From: Bacteroidales bacterium
GTDB lineage: Bacteria; Planctomycetota; Planctomycetia; Gemmatales; Gemmataceae
Direction of reading: 5' to 3'
Assembly: GCA_026931725.1 (NCBI GenBank)
Contig: JAIXLE010000258.1
Span: 1-39,231, forward strand
Length of the DNA: 39,231 bases
Positions 17,536 to 26,372 of the stretch are shown here, piece by piece. Each line of letters opens with the position of its first letter. Position 1 is the stretch's first letter. The notes under the pieces are model-generated. The model saw nothing but the letters and a program-made list of their open reading frames with translations, had not been told where the DNA came from and searched no databases. The translations under genes and the position numbers were made by a program.

Positions 17536-18018
17536 TTATCGTGTCATGCCATCGGCAACCTGGGCGAGTGCCTCGTGCGTCAGCGCGAAGGCGATGGGCT
17601 CTCGCCGGGAGTTCCCGTCCGTGTGGATGCGATACCGCCGCAGTGTGGCCTGCGTCGTGCCAGTTAGCGACACTTCATAATAAAATAGGTGATCCCCTTT
17701 GTGTGCGGGGGTGACGCTGCGCAGAATCGCCCGATCCTGGGTGGTATCGGCCTCAATCAGGGTCAGCGGTTCCATCAACCCGGACACCTGGGCCGCCATG
17801 CGTTCCGCCCAGGACCGCACGTTCTGGCCGGGGCATGGCGATGGGTCGATTCGTGTCAGGCTCAGTTCCCAGACGAGGCAACTGAGCGTATCGGTCTGAT
17901 CCGTCGTGAGGGTGACAGTCCAACCCGCTTCGGCAAACGATTCGGACCAGCACTGGCGACCGTGGCCCGTTGGCCGCCAGTCAGCGAGTTTTGGCTGAAG
18001 GATTTCGGCGAGGGTCAT
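17536..18018 (-). CDS. Uncharacterised 160-residue protein coupled to SpoVR
   Basis: No family recognised. The protein is soluble by sequence, with strand-rich stretches (WTVTLTTDQTDTLSCLVWELSL, split by polar turns; HLFYYEVSLTGTTQATLRRY), and no signal peptide or membrane segment. Its start codon lies 38 bases inside the end of the spoVR gene, in a different frame, which implies translational coupling and a shared role. It is the last gene of the VWA/SpoVR group. It could be a small partner of SpoVR (inference from coupling only). Confidence 0.7.
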   Translation of the reverse strand: MTLAEILQPKLADWRPTGHGRQCWSESFAEAGWTVTLTTDQTDTLSCLVWELSLTRIDPSPCPGQNVRSWAERMAAQVSGLMEPLTLIEADTTQDRAILRSVTPAHKGDHLFYYEVSLTGTTQATLRRYRIHTDGNSRREPIAFALTHEALAQVADGMTR

Positions 18019-19546
18019 TGTCCGCTCCTATTACTTGCTGGGTGTGCCCGCTGCCATCGAAGCTCAGTAGCGTGGGTTTATCATCAACGACTGTTTCGAT
18101 ATGCACCGGGCGACCCCAGATGTACTGGATATTGGCAAGTGTATCTTGTGCTTCACGAATGTTTAACTCTACCCCATTATACTCATGTCGTAGCAGCAGT
18201 TCGCCGCGGTTCGCATGATTACCATTGATGACCGTGATCCACGGTTTCCCGAAATTCGTCAAACTTCCCAGTAATCGTTGTTTCACCTTCTGAAACTCCC
18301 GCGACTCAATCACATAGTTATGCCCCTGTTCCTGGTACTGGAATGAGAACAGTTTGTGTTGAACGCAGAATTCGGGGGTCAGGAAGTTATCAATGAAGGT
18401 AATGTCGTTGTGGATTTTGCGGACCTCGAAGATTTTTTGTCGGCCAAGCCCGGTGTCTTTGTTCCAGTTGCGTTTCGTGTCCAGATCATCGCAGTTGTCC
18501 CATTCCGGGCCGAACCGTCCGGTATTCCAGCGGTATTCGATGTCGCGGAACAGTTCGATGCCGAGCTTGTACGGGTTGAGTCGCTGTCCACTTGTGGCCA
18601 TTGTCCCGGAGTGATGGTCCGCGTAGTCAATGAGTTCGGAGGGGTGCAATGCTTTTTGGGTCATCGTCGTGCTGTGCCAGAAACTGGCCCAGCCTTCGTT
18701 CATGATCTTCGTTTGGGCCTGGGGATAAAAGTAGTAGGCTTCATCCCGGATGATGCTCAGGATGTCCCGTTGCCAATTCTTCAATGGGGCATGTTCGATC
18801 AGGAAGAGGAGGACATCCTTTTCCGGGTGATCGGGGAAACTCGGAACGGTGCGTTCCCGCAATCGGCGGGCTTCGTTTTCACGATCTTCCACGGGCTGGC
18901 GTGGGTTGATGTATTGATCCATGTAGGATTTGCTTTTGAACTTCACGGGATGTTCCGCTTCCGCCGCATGGTCCTGGTCGGCGGGTGTGAAATCATAGCG
19001 TTCCGGGTCATCTCGTCGTTTGATGGCAACGGAATGAATGTCGATCAGGTCATCAATGGACATGCACTTATCGAGAAAGGCTTCCACTTCATCCTCGCCG
19101 AATCGCTCCACATAGCGGCGAATGCGGGCCGCATGATTGGCGATCTCATCCATCATCTTGCGGGTGGTATGGGCGAAGAAGGCATTATTCTTAAAGAAGT
19201 CACAATGCCCGTAAACGTGTGCCATGACGAGCTTCTGATCGACCACATGATTACACCGCATCAGATAGGCATAACACGGGTCATTATTGATGACCATCTC
19301 ATAGATTTTCGACAAGCCATAACTGTAGCTTTTGCTGAGTTCTTCATACTGCATCCCGAAGGACCAGTGCGGATACCGGGTGGGGAAGCCGCCGTAGGCC
19401 GCGATTTCGTTCAAGTCATCCGCGTCGATGACCTCGAAGATTGTCTCGAAGAAATCGAGCCCATATTCGCGGGCATATCCTTCGATTTCTTCTTTCAACA
19501 ATCGCAGATGGGATGGTAAGTTGGTATTTGCGAATCCGACGGTCAT
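17981..19546 (-). CDS. spoVR: SpoVR family protein
   Basis: A 521-residue cytosolic SpoVR/YcgB homologue. Typical parts are DLNEIAAYGGFPTRYPHWSFG near residue 45, HVYGHCDFFKNNAFF (His/Asp-rich), the segment QTKIMNEGWASFWH, and the conserved NPYKLGIELFRDIEYRW. Family members are linked to sporulation cortex in Bacillus and to stress-induced PrkA/YeaH/YcgB modules in other bacteria; the biochemical activity is not established. The ATG at 19546 has a strong GGAGGA six bases upstream. A VWA-protein gene lies 202 bp upstream on the same strand, similar in concept to YeaH-YcgB, but no PrkA kinase is in the window. Confidence 0.93.
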   Translation of the reverse strand: MTVGFANTNLPSHLRLLKEEIEGYAREYGLDFFETIFEVIDADDLNEIAAYGGFPTRYPHWSFGMQYEELSKSYSYGLSKIYEMVINNDPCYAYLMRCNHVVDQKLVMAHVYGHCDFFKNNAFFAHTTRKMMDEIANHAARIRRYVERFGEDEVEAFLDKCMSIDDLIDIHSVAIKRRDDPERYDFTPADQDHAAEAEHPVKFKSKSYMDQYINPRQPVEDRENEARRLRERTVPSFPDHPEKDVLLFLIEHAPLKNWQRDILSIIRDEAYYFYPQAQTKIMNEGWASFWHSTTMTQKALHPSELIDYADHHSGTMATSGQRLNPYKLGIELFRDIEYRWNTGRFGPEWDNCDDLDTKRNWNKDTGLGRQKIFEVRKIHNDITFIDNFLTPEFCVQHKLFSFQYQEQGHNYVIESREFQKVKQRLLGSLTNFGKPWITVINGNHANRGELLLRHEYNGVELNIREAQDTLANIQYIWGRPVHIETVVDDKPTLLSFDGSGHTQQVIGADNDPRRNPSAKTR

Positions 19547-19570
19547 GGCCGCTCCTCCGGTGCCTGCTGT

Positions 19571-19576
19571 ATTTTA
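19571..19576 (-). promoter_or_regulatory. Possible -10 box of spoVR
   Basis: TAAAAT on the minus strand lies 24 bp upstream of the spoVR ATG in an AT-rich patch. The position 17 bp further upstream has no good -35 match, so this is weak. It would make spoVR and its coupled gene a unit separate from the VWA gene. Confidence 0.25.
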
Positions 19577-19748
19577 CCCCGAAAGTAAAACCGGAGCGAT
19601 GCGGAACCCCCGGAATCACATCCCCGTGGTTCTCCATCACTATTTCACGATTTGGAAACCGTTCGGGAAAGGGAACGCGGCGGTGGAGTCCCACACCAAT
19701 AGGGACTATGTACGGACAGCGTTGCGGGAAAAGATTCTGGACGAGGTT

Positions 19749-20936
19749 CTACTTTTTCGGAGCGGTGGCGAACGGCTTCAAATCGCTGCCCCGTAACGCC
19801 GCCTCGATCAGGTCCGGCAAACGAGCGGGCGAACAGGCGAAACAGGGAATGCCCAACGCGGACAGTTTTCGGGCGAGTCCTTCATCGTACATCGGTGCCC
19901 CGGCATCGGATAACGCCAGCAGGCAGATCGCCTTCACTCCCGCGGCCGTCATCTCGCCCATCCGCCGAACCAGTTGCGATGCGTTGCCGCCTTCGTACAA
20001 GTCTGTAATCAGGATCAACAGCGTCTTTTTCGGGTCTTTGATGAACTGCTCGCAGTAGGCCACGGATTTGTTGATGTCCGTGCCGCCGCCCAGTTGCACG
20101 CCAAAGATCATATCGACCGGGTCGTTCCCGCACGTCTCCGTCAAATCGACCACTTCCGTATCAAAGGCGACGACATGGGTATCGAGCGCGGGCAGGCTGG
20201 CGAAGATCGAACCGCAGATCGCCCCGTAGACCACGGAATCCGCCATCGAGCCGGATTGATCCATATCGACAATCACCGTCCAGGCGTTCGACCGCTGGGA
20301 ACGACTGTAGAACCAGACCCGTTCCGGGATGATGGTGCCGATGGCGGGGTGAAAATTCTTCAGGTTGCGGCCAATCGTCCATTTCCAATCAATCGCGGTC
20401 GCACTGGGAAGCGGGGAATGCTCTTTGCGGTTGAGTGCCCCGAGGACGGCTTGGCGAATTTGTTGTTCGAGTTTCTTTTTGACTTCTTCCACGACCGCCG
20501 ATACGACCATGCGGGCGGTTTCCTTGGTCCGTTCGGGGATGCGGCCTCGCAGGGCCATCAATGTCCCCACAAGTTGAACATTCGCTTGAACCGATTTCAG
20601 CGTTTCCGGTTCAAATAGTAATTGGGTGAGCCCTTTCCGTTCGATCGCGTCGGACTGAATCACGGAGACGACATCTTCCGGGAAGTAGGTCCGAATGTCG
20701 CCGAGCCACTTGGCCAGACGCGGTGCGGACCCACCCAACCCCGCCGAGCGTGCGGACGATGCGGATGCACCCTCGCCAGGGTCGCCGATGTCGTCGTAGA
20801 TCGCGCCGAGCGCCTGGTCCATCTCCGCATCGGAACTGGAGAGGGGGCTACCGCCCATGCTGTCGAATGCTTGTTGTGATTCACGGCCCAGCACGAGCCG
20901 CCAGCGCCGGAGTTGTTCGAGATCGGCTTGAGCCAT
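19749..20936 (-). CDS. VWA-domain (CoxE/YehP-like) protein
   Basis: A 395-residue cytosolic protein. The N-terminal half (about 1-200) is helical and Arg/Glu-rich with no recognised fold. The C-terminal half is a von Willebrand A domain with MIDAS motif DQSGS (in VIVDMDQSGSMADS) and later GGGTDINK and LILITDLYEGG. Such VWA proteins usually work with a MoxR-type AAA ATPase as a metal-dependent assembly factor or chaperone. No such ATPase is in the window, so its partner must be encoded elsewhere. It lies upstream of spoVR on the same strand. The ATG at 20936 is the first in the frame. Confidence 0.85.
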   Translation of the reverse strand: MAQADLEQLRRWRLVLGRESQQAFDSMGGSPLSSSDAEMDQALGAIYDDIGDPGEGASASSARSAGLGGSAPRLAKWLGDIRTYFPEDVVSVIQSDAIERKGLTQLLFEPETLKSVQANVQLVGTLMALRGRIPERTKETARMVVSAVVEEVKKKLEQQIRQAVLGALNRKEHSPLPSATAIDWKWTIGRNLKNFHPAIGTIIPERVWFYSRSQRSNAWTVIVDMDQSGSMADSVVYGAICGSIFASLPALDTHVVAFDTEVVDLTETCGNDPVDMIFGVQLGGGTDINKSVAYCEQFIKDPKKTLLILITDLYEGGNASQLVRRMGEMTAAGVKAICLLALSDAGAPMYDEGLARKLSALGIPCFACSPARLPDLIEAALRGSDLKPFATAPKK

Positions 20937-21040
20937 GAGTGTCGATCCGCAGGGGGAAGTTGGTAGTACTGTACCGTCTGCGGATCGCCGGGTCGAGAAC
21001 CGTTGCCGATTCGGGCGGATTCTCCGACAATTGGAGTATC

Positions 21041-21691
21041 ATGAGCCGTGAAACTGATCTGACTCGCGTTCTTGACTCCGGCATTGTCGCCGTGGTCCGC
21101 GCCCCGGACCCCGATGGACTGGTGGAAGTCGTTCGGGCATTGGCCGATGGTGGTGTCACCGTCGCGGAGGTGACGTTCACCGTCCCCAATGCCGTCGATG
21201 TGATCCGCGCCGCGAAACGGGAACTGGGTGACCGTGTCCTCCTCGGCGCGGGTACGGTGCTGGACCCGGAAACGGCCCGTGCGGCTTTCCTGGCCGGTGC
21301 GGAGTTCATCGTCTCACCAGGGGTGAATGTTGACGTGATTCGCCTCTGTCGGCGATACGACAAGCTCATCATGCCCGGCGCGTTCACGCCCACGGAGATT
21401 ATTACGGCTTGGGAAGCCGGGGCCGACATTGTGAAGGTGTTTCCCGCCGACATCGTGGGGCCGGCCTTCTTCAAGGCGATGCGGGGGCCGCTGCCCCAAG
21501 TGAAATTGATGCCGACAGGCGGTGTCGATCTGCAGACTGCGGAGTCTTTCCTGAAGGCTGGGGCGGTCTGCCTGGGTGTGGGGAGTCAACTTGTGGACCC
21601 GCAGCTTGTCGCGGCACGCCAGTTGGGCCGGATCACGGAACTGGCTGCTCAGTATGTCGAAATCGTCCGCCGTTTCCGAGCCGGGCCGTGA
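21041..21691 (+). CDS. eda: KDPG/KHG aldolase (bifunctional 4-hydroxy-2-oxoglutarate / 2-dehydro-3-deoxy-phosphogluconate aldolase)
   Basis: A 216-residue class I aldolase of the KDPG family, which cleaves 2-keto-3-deoxy-6-phosphogluconate to pyruvate and glyceraldehyde 3-phosphate. Seen: R20 in VAVVRAPD, E43 in AEVTF, the GAGTVLD strand, VSPG, and the Schiff-base K132 in DIVKVFPAD, then MPTGGVD. The length is standard. TTGGAG four bases before the ATG at 21041 sets the start. The frame open to 20939 is not supported. No Entner-Doudoroff dehydratase is adjacent. It could equally act on related sugar-acid pathways. Confidence 0.92.
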   Translation: MSRETDLTRVLDSGIVAVVRAPDPDGLVEVVRALADGGVTVAEVTFTVPNAVDVIRAAKRELGDRVLLGAGTVLDPETARAAFLAGAEFIVSPGVNVDVIRLCRRYDKLIMPGAFTPTEIITAWEAGADIVKVFPADIVGPAFFKAMRGPLPQVKLMPTGGVDLQTAESFLKAGAVCLGVGSQLVDPQLVAARQLGRITELAAQYVEIVRRFRAGP

Positions 21692-21692
21692 G

Positions 21693-21778
21693 TGGTTCCG
21701 GTTCGGGGGCGATCACCTGCGGAATGGGGGCTTTCCTCTGGCCGCAGGTTTCTCATCATCTGGTTGTAATCGGAACCA
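21693..21778. terminator. Nested hairpin filling the gap between two convergent genes
   Basis: An outer 8-bp pairing (TGGTTCCG at 21693-21700 with CGGAACCA at 21771-21778) encloses an inner 8-bp stem (ACCTGCGG at 21715-21722 with CCGCAGGT at 21742-21749). The pairings fit almost exactly between the stop codons of the KDPG aldolase and the aldo/keto reductase. Probably a bidirectional terminator. Confidence 0.45.
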
Positions 21779-22744
21779 TCATTCATAGATCGGGAAAAAC
21801 GTCCCGAAAGCCTGTTCGCAAAACACGCCGGGATCGTTGAATCGGCGGCCTTGATCCAGTTTTGTGATGGCAGCCATTTCGGAGTCGGTGAGCGCGAAGT
21901 CGAACAACGCACGGTTCTCGGCCAGACGTTCCGCACGTCCCGTCTTCGGTATGACCGATGTGCCGCGTTGCACGCCCCAGCGGAGTACGACTTGCGCGGC
22001 GGTGCGGTTGTGCTGAGCGGCGATGGCCTGCACGATGGGGTTCACCAGCACGGAATCCGTGTCGGCGGCCATCCCGAGCGGGACGTAAGAGGGTGCCCCC
22101 AACGGGGAAAACGCGGTCACGGCGATCTGATTTTCCCGGCAGAATCGCAGCAACTTTTCCTGAGCCAGATACGGGTGCATCTCCACTTGCAGCACGGCCG
22201 GGCGAATCGTGGCTGCTGCCAGCGTCTCACGGATCAACGCCACGGAATAGTTGCTGACACCGATACGCCGCACGAGGCCCGCGTGAACCAGTTCTTCCAT
22301 CGCCTTCCAGGTATCGGCCAGCGGCACGGCGGCGGGCACCATCTTCGCTCCCACCTGAGAAGGATCGTACAACCAACCCGGCGGGTAACGCTCCGCGAAC
22401 GGGACGAACCGCTGTGCGATCGGAAAGTGAACCAGGTACAAGTCCAAATCATCCAAGCCGAGATCCTGTAGTGAGCGTTCACAGGCGGGCCGCACATGCT
22501 CGGGGGCATGGTAGCAGTTCCACAGCTTCGACGTGACCCACAATTCCTCCCGCGAACAGACCCCCGCTTGGAGGGCGGCCCGGATCCCGACACCGACTTC
22601 TTTTTCATTCCCGTAATCGCAGGCACAGTCGATGTGGCGATAACCGAGCCGAATCGCCTGTTCCACGAGGCCCGGAGCCTCGGCGGGGGCAATCTTCCAG
22701 CAACCCAAACCAACATCCGGCGGAACGGACTGTGCCATCGACAT
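21779..22744 (-). CDS. Aldo/keto reductase (xylose/aldose reductase-like)
   Basis: A 321-residue NAD(P)H-dependent reductase of carbonyls. The family tetrad is present: Asp in HIDCACDYGNE, its Tyr, the Lys in VTSKLWN and the His in YLVHFP. The long loop after YLVHFP (RYPPGW) resembles xylose and aldose reductases, so a sugar aldehyde is a plausible substrate. IGVSNYS and SVIPKTGRAERL complete the cofactor site. GTG 22750, ATG 22744 and ATG 22738 are possible starts. I chose 22744 because the restored stop of the upstream transporter frame (TGA at 22749-22747) sits two bases before it, a normal operon junction. It forms an operon with the MFS gene. Confidence 0.88.
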   Translation of the reverse strand: MSMAQSVPPDVGLGCWKIAPAEAPGLVEQAIRLGYRHIDCACDYGNEKEVGVGIRAALQAGVCSREELWVTSKLWNCYHAPEHVRPACERSLQDLGLDDLDLYLVHFPIAQRFVPFAERYPPGWLYDPSQVGAKMVPAAVPLADTWKAMEELVHAGLVRRIGVSNYSVALIRETLAAATIRPAVLQVEMHPYLAQEKLLRFCRENQIAVTAFSPLGAPSYVPLGMAADTDSVLVNPIVQAIAAQHNRTAAQVVLRWGVQRGTSVIPKTGRAERLAENRALFDFALTDSEMAAITKLDQGRRFNDPGVFCEQAFGTFFPIYE

Positions 22745-22746
22745 TC

Positions 22747-22867
22747 TCACGATTCAGGAACTTGTGTAGGATGGACCGGCTTCGTCACCCATCGGCTCAA
22801 CACGATCCCCGCGGTCAACAGCCCGGCGGAGAGGTATAGAGCCGGATGGAGCGACCCAGCCGCATCC
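22747..22867 (-). pseudogene. Out-of-frame C-terminal remnant of the MFS transporter
   Basis: After the stop at 22870-22868 a different frame continues as KDAAGSLHPALYLSAGLL and further, a hydrophobic helix plus polar tail of about 39 residues ending at TGA 22749-22747. This is just what the last helix and tail of an OFA transporter look like, and it directly extends the transporter's QLAGYI. Dropping one T (the A at 22870 on the plus strand) joins the two frames. It is either a real recent mutation or a sequence error. Confidence 0.7.
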
Positions 22868-24046
22868 TTAGATATACCCGGCCAGTTGCGGGACGAAAAA
22901 GGCAAATCCCCAGCCGAGGAAGACCAACCCATAATTCAACCCGAGGTTCTTGGAACCGAAGAAGTCCGCCGTGAACGCGGGCATCAACGACAACGAACCC
23001 CCGTACTGCCAGAAGGCGACCCCCACGACCACGAACAGCAACACGGCCTGCCCCTGGGCCATCACCCACGGTGTCGCCAGCAGGCAAATGACGGAGACAA
23101 TCCCGTTGAGCGCGTAGGCATTGGCCCGGCCAACACGGTCGGAATACATTCCGGTTCCGATCCGCCCCGATGCGTTCACCAGCCCGCCGAACGAAGCCAG
23201 AATCCAGGCAAACTGGGCCGAAGCGGGCGAAGTTTCCTTCAGCATCGGCACGGCATTGGCGATGACCAGTAACCCGGATTGAGCCGAGGCGATGAACAGC
23301 AGTACCAAGGCATAAAATTGCCAGGTGCACAGCATGGCACGAGCGGACCAGTCCACGGTGGCACTGACCACCGGACGCGTTGCGGTCGCTGCGGATGCTG
23401 GCCCCGGCGGAACGTAGTCCGCGGGTGGCATGGCGAGGAAACGGCCCGCCAGAATGATGACCGCGGCAAACAGCACGCCCAGGATGACGAAACTGCCGGT
23501 CAACCCGTACGCACCGATGAGGTATTTTGCCAGCGGAGCAATGTAGATGGAGGCACCGCCGTACCCCGCGACGACCAGGCCTACGATCAGGCCGCGTCGG
23601 TGCGGGCCGAACCATTTCACCGCTGCCGGGGTGGCCGCCGCGTAGCCCAGTCCCATACCGATGCCGCCAAGCAGACCGAAGCCCAGAATCATGCCGAGAT
23701 AGCTTTTCATCACCCCCGCGAGGATGCAGCCGCTGCCGAGGCACAAGCCTGCCAGGGTCGCGCCCACCCGTGGGCCGTACCGATCCTGAAGCCGACCACC
23801 TGGGATCATGAACAGCGCGAACACGAAGCCACAAATGGCATATTCCCAGGTGGCTTGGGCATCGGAAAGATAGTGCCAGCCCGCGTTCAAGCCGGTCATC
23901 GGCTCACCGGGGCGATGCTCGGAACCGGCGATGAGGTTCGCTTTCCACACGCTCCAGGCGTACAGGATACCCAGGCACAAATTGACGACGGTGCCTGCAC
24001 CAGTCACGATCCACGCTTGCGCGGGTACACGGGTCGGCTGTCCCAT
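22868..24046 (-). CDS. OFA-type MFS transporter, truncated by a frameshift
   Basis: A 392-residue major facilitator protein of the oxalate/formate antiporter (OFA) type. The N-terminus (QAWIVTGAGTVVNLCLGILYAWSV), the motif-A-like segment GGRLQDRYGPR, and GGIGMGLGYAAATPAAVKWF with HRRGLIVG are characteristic. Eleven hydrophobic helices are visible; the twelfth is missing because the frame ends at QLAGYI followed by TAA. The next frame encodes the missing helix (22747-22867), and removal of one base gives about 431 residues, the usual OFA length. The substrate is unknown, probably a small organic acid. The restored frame would end two bases before the aldo/keto reductase start, so the two form an operon. 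The ATG at 24046 is the natural start. Confidence 0.85.
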   Translation of the reverse strand: MGQPTRVPAQAWIVTGAGTVVNLCLGILYAWSVWKANLIAGSEHRPGEPMTGLNAGWHYLSDAQATWEYAICGFVFALFMIPGGRLQDRYGPRVGATLAGLCLGSGCILAGVMKSYLGMILGFGLLGGIGMGLGYAAATPAAVKWFGPHRRGLIVGLVVAGYGGASIYIAPLAKYLIGAYGLTGSFVILGVLFAAVIILAGRFLAMPPADYVPPGPASAATATRPVVSATVDWSARAMLCTWQFYALVLLFIASAQSGLLVIANAVPMLKETSPASAQFAWILASFGGLVNASGRIGTGMYSDRVGRANAYALNGIVSVICLLATPWVMAQGQAVLLFVVVGVAFWQYGGSLSLMPAFTADFFGSKNLGLNYGLVFLGWGFAFFVPQLAGYI

Positions 24047-24153
24047 CTGCGAACCTCAACCGCATCTCATCGGAAGAAGTCGACAGCTTACCCGGTCGAT
24101 GCCTGTTCGGCGAAGGAAATTCTCGCGGTATCGGAACGCGGCAGAAGCCAACG

Positions 24154-24187
24154 CCACAAGCCACGGACATGCGCCCGTGGCTTGTGG
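24154..24187 (-). terminator. Terminator of the TlpA-like gene
   Basis: A perfect 13-bp stem (CCACAAGCCACGG at 24154-24166 with CCGTGGCTTGTGG at 24175-24187) with an 8-base loop starts 23 bp after the stop of the minus-strand gene ending at 24211. The T-run beyond it is poor. Confidence 0.55.
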
Positions 24188-24210
24188 GATCGGGATCGAT
24201 GCCTTCGCGC

Positions 24211-26103
24211 TTACTTCACCAGCTTTTCGACCTCATCGCGGAGGACCGGGCCGGTCTGAGCATTGCGATTGGCCACTTTTCCTTCCCGGTTCACCAGGAA
24301 GACGTGCGGCACCATCTGGATGCCATACGCCACCGCCAGCGGGGAGCGGTCCAGGCCACCGGGCATGTACAGGTGTGTGCCCGGAACCTGCGCGGCGTTG
24401 ATCGCGGCGACCGCGGCACCCGGCTCGTCATCCAGGTTCACGGTGACGATCTGCAACCCCTTGGCTGCGTGCGTCTTGGCGAGTTCCGCCAGTTGCTTCA
24501 ACTCACCTGAGACATCCCGCCCCCAGCTGGCCCAGAAGTAGACAATCGTGGGCTTCCCGGCGATTTGGGTTGTGTGGAATTGTTCGCCTGAACCCAAGAC
24601 CGTACCGGCCAGCTCGAACGGCTGCCCCATACAGGTGAGACGCTTGACCGCCCCTTGGGCCTTGGCGGCGTAGGCATGGCTCGGGAAACTGCTGGCCAGC
24701 GTTTCGTACCACTGCTTCGCCTGGGCTTCGCCATCTTTCCCCGCGAATTCGTGGGCCACGGCGAGACGGAGCATCGCTTCCGCGCTTTCCTCGGCTTGCG
24801 GATACGCTTTCACGAACTGGCTCAGATGGTCCCGCCACCATTCTTGGACCTTCATGACCTCTTCCGCCTTCGCGGCTCGCAGTTTCTCGCTGTACTCCGC
24901 CGCGATCACCCGGAAGGCCGCGTAGGCCGCGACACCCGTTTTCGCGCCGTTGGCGGTCAGGGTGTCCCGCCATTGCTTCAACCGGGTGAACGATGCCGCA
25001 TCGCCGCCATCGGAAGCGGCCGTATAAGCGTCGATGACCTGCTTTTGCCATGCTTCCTGCTGCGCGGCGGGCAGCAGAGCCACGATCTGTTCGAGAATCG
25101 CGGCCCGGTCGGTATGGTACTTCACCATCCCAGTCTGATCGGCGGGGAGAGTGATCTTTTGCAGACCGGCCACGAGCTTCTGGAACTCGGGGTTATCGGG
25201 CAACGGGGTGCCGCCCTCTTCGCCGGAGTTACCGATCGGAGCCGCCCCTGGAGCCGGGCCATCGACGAGCCGCCAGACTCGGCCAACCATGAGGATTTCG
25301 CCGGTCTGGAACACGTCCGCGGATTTTCCATCGCCGCGGTCGAACAACACGGTCGCGTTCTTGTGAGCCACAATGTCATGTGCGCTGCCGACCGTGTCTC
25401 CGGCGGTGGTGTGGGGCACCCCGGCTTCCAGGTGAATCCACTTACCCTGCGTCGTCAAACCTTTCTGGGCGAGCGACTCGGCGGTGTCCAGCGCCCGTTT
25501 GACGGCTCCGCTGGCCCGCTGGCGAATCTTGGCGATTTCGGGGGCTGGCAACCCCAGCGATTTCAATTCCTCTTCCGTCGGCAGCAACGCTTCGACCCGG
25601 CGGGCATCTTTGGTGGCCATCGCCAAAAAGAGTTCCTGGCTCACTTCTTCTGGCGAGATGACATACCAAGTGTCGATCCGGCCATCCGCGTTGGAATCCG
25701 CGCCCCATTTGCCGCCGTTTGGCCCGAGCCAGCGGAACTGGTCCGGCTTACCATCGCCGTTGGCATCCAGTTCCCGGTAGGCTTCCACGCCGTTGACGTA
25801 ATAAGAAAAAATATTGGGGTTGTTCCGCCCGGTGGTATCGACGAATTGCCGCACGAGCCGCCCCTGGCTGTCTCGGACGACCACGCCGGTCGGGGTGACG
25901 TTCCCCTGCTTGGGCCACGACAGTTGCTCGGCCTTGCAGGTGGCGAGTTCTTCGCTGGTGGGGGTGGTGACGGTGACACCGGGTTGAGTCGGGGTCCGGG
26001 CGAGGATGTCCGCGACATTCTGGGCCGAAGCCGACCCGCCCCATATTCCCGATACCAGCGTCAACGCGGCAATCGCACGCATCGTAAACCGCTTGGCTTG
26101 CAT
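24211..26103 (-). CDS. Secreted TlpA/thioredoxin-like protein without redox cysteines, with EF-hand-type motifs
   Basis: A 630-residue exported protein. The signal peptide ends about residue 27 (SASA-Q). Two calcium-loop-like motifs follow: DANGDGKPD at 113-121 and DSNADGRID at 136-144. The middle (about 290-480) is helical. The last 140 residues have the TlpA/AhpC-TSA thioredoxin fold: KPTIVYFWASWGRDVSGELK, LQIVTVNLDDEPG, VPHVFLVNREGKV. In active members the segment after FWA-W is CPPC or similar; here it reads SWGRDVS, so there are no redox cysteines and disulfide chemistry is unlikely. The fold may serve binding only (inference). AGGAGAG about nine bases upstream supports the ATG at 26103. 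Confidence 0.82.
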   Translation of the reverse strand: MQAKRFTMRAIAALTLVSGIWGGSASAQNVADILARTPTQPGVTVTTPTSEELATCKAEQLSWPKQGNVTPTGVVVRDSQGRLVRQFVDTTGRNNPNIFSYYVNGVEAYRELDANGDGKPDQFRWLGPNGGKWGADSNADGRIDTWYVISPEEVSQELFLAMATKDARRVEALLPTEEELKSLGLPAPEIAKIRQRASGAVKRALDTAESLAQKGLTTQGKWIHLEAGVPHTTAGDTVGSAHDIVAHKNATVLFDRGDGKSADVFQTGEILMVGRVWRLVDGPAPGAAPIGNSGEEGGTPLPDNPEFQKLVAGLQKITLPADQTGMVKYHTDRAAILEQIVALLPAAQQEAWQKQVIDAYTAASDGGDAASFTRLKQWRDTLTANGAKTGVAAYAAFRVIAAEYSEKLRAAKAEEVMKVQEWWRDHLSQFVKAYPQAEESAEAMLRLAVAHEFAGKDGEAQAKQWYETLASSFPSHAYAAKAQGAVKRLTCMGQPFELAGTVLGSGEQFHTTQIAGKPTIVYFWASWGRDVSGELKQLAELAKTHAAKGLQIVTVNLDDEPGAAVAAINAAQVPGTHLYMPGGLDRSPLAVAYGIQMVPHVFLVNREGKVANRNAQTGPVLRDEVEKLVK

Positions 26104-26372
26104 CCTGGCTCTCCTCTACTTCCGAACCGTAAATCGGCCCGACTCTCGGATTCCGCATTATCCTCATCGGCAGAGCGACCGTCACAGGTTGAGCCCAGAT
26201 CCCGCTACCACAATTTCTCATGAATGGAATCCGTGGAGAAGTGTGGCTCCATGCCCTCCATCTTCCCCGCATGTCGCGGGCGCAGTTCGACTAGCCGAAC
26301 CTGGGGAGTTTGGGGTATCACCCCCAGCGTAGCGGTCCTTCCTGGGCCGCGCCATTCGGTCACGGAGGCTCC

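Noticed and set aside
18356..19519. 387-codon plus-strand open frame opposite spoVR
   Set aside because: Antisense shadow of a well-recognised family gene with a strong ribosome site.
23279..24259. 326-codon plus-strand open frame opposite the MFS gene
   Set aside because: Antisense shadow, no membrane or enzyme features.
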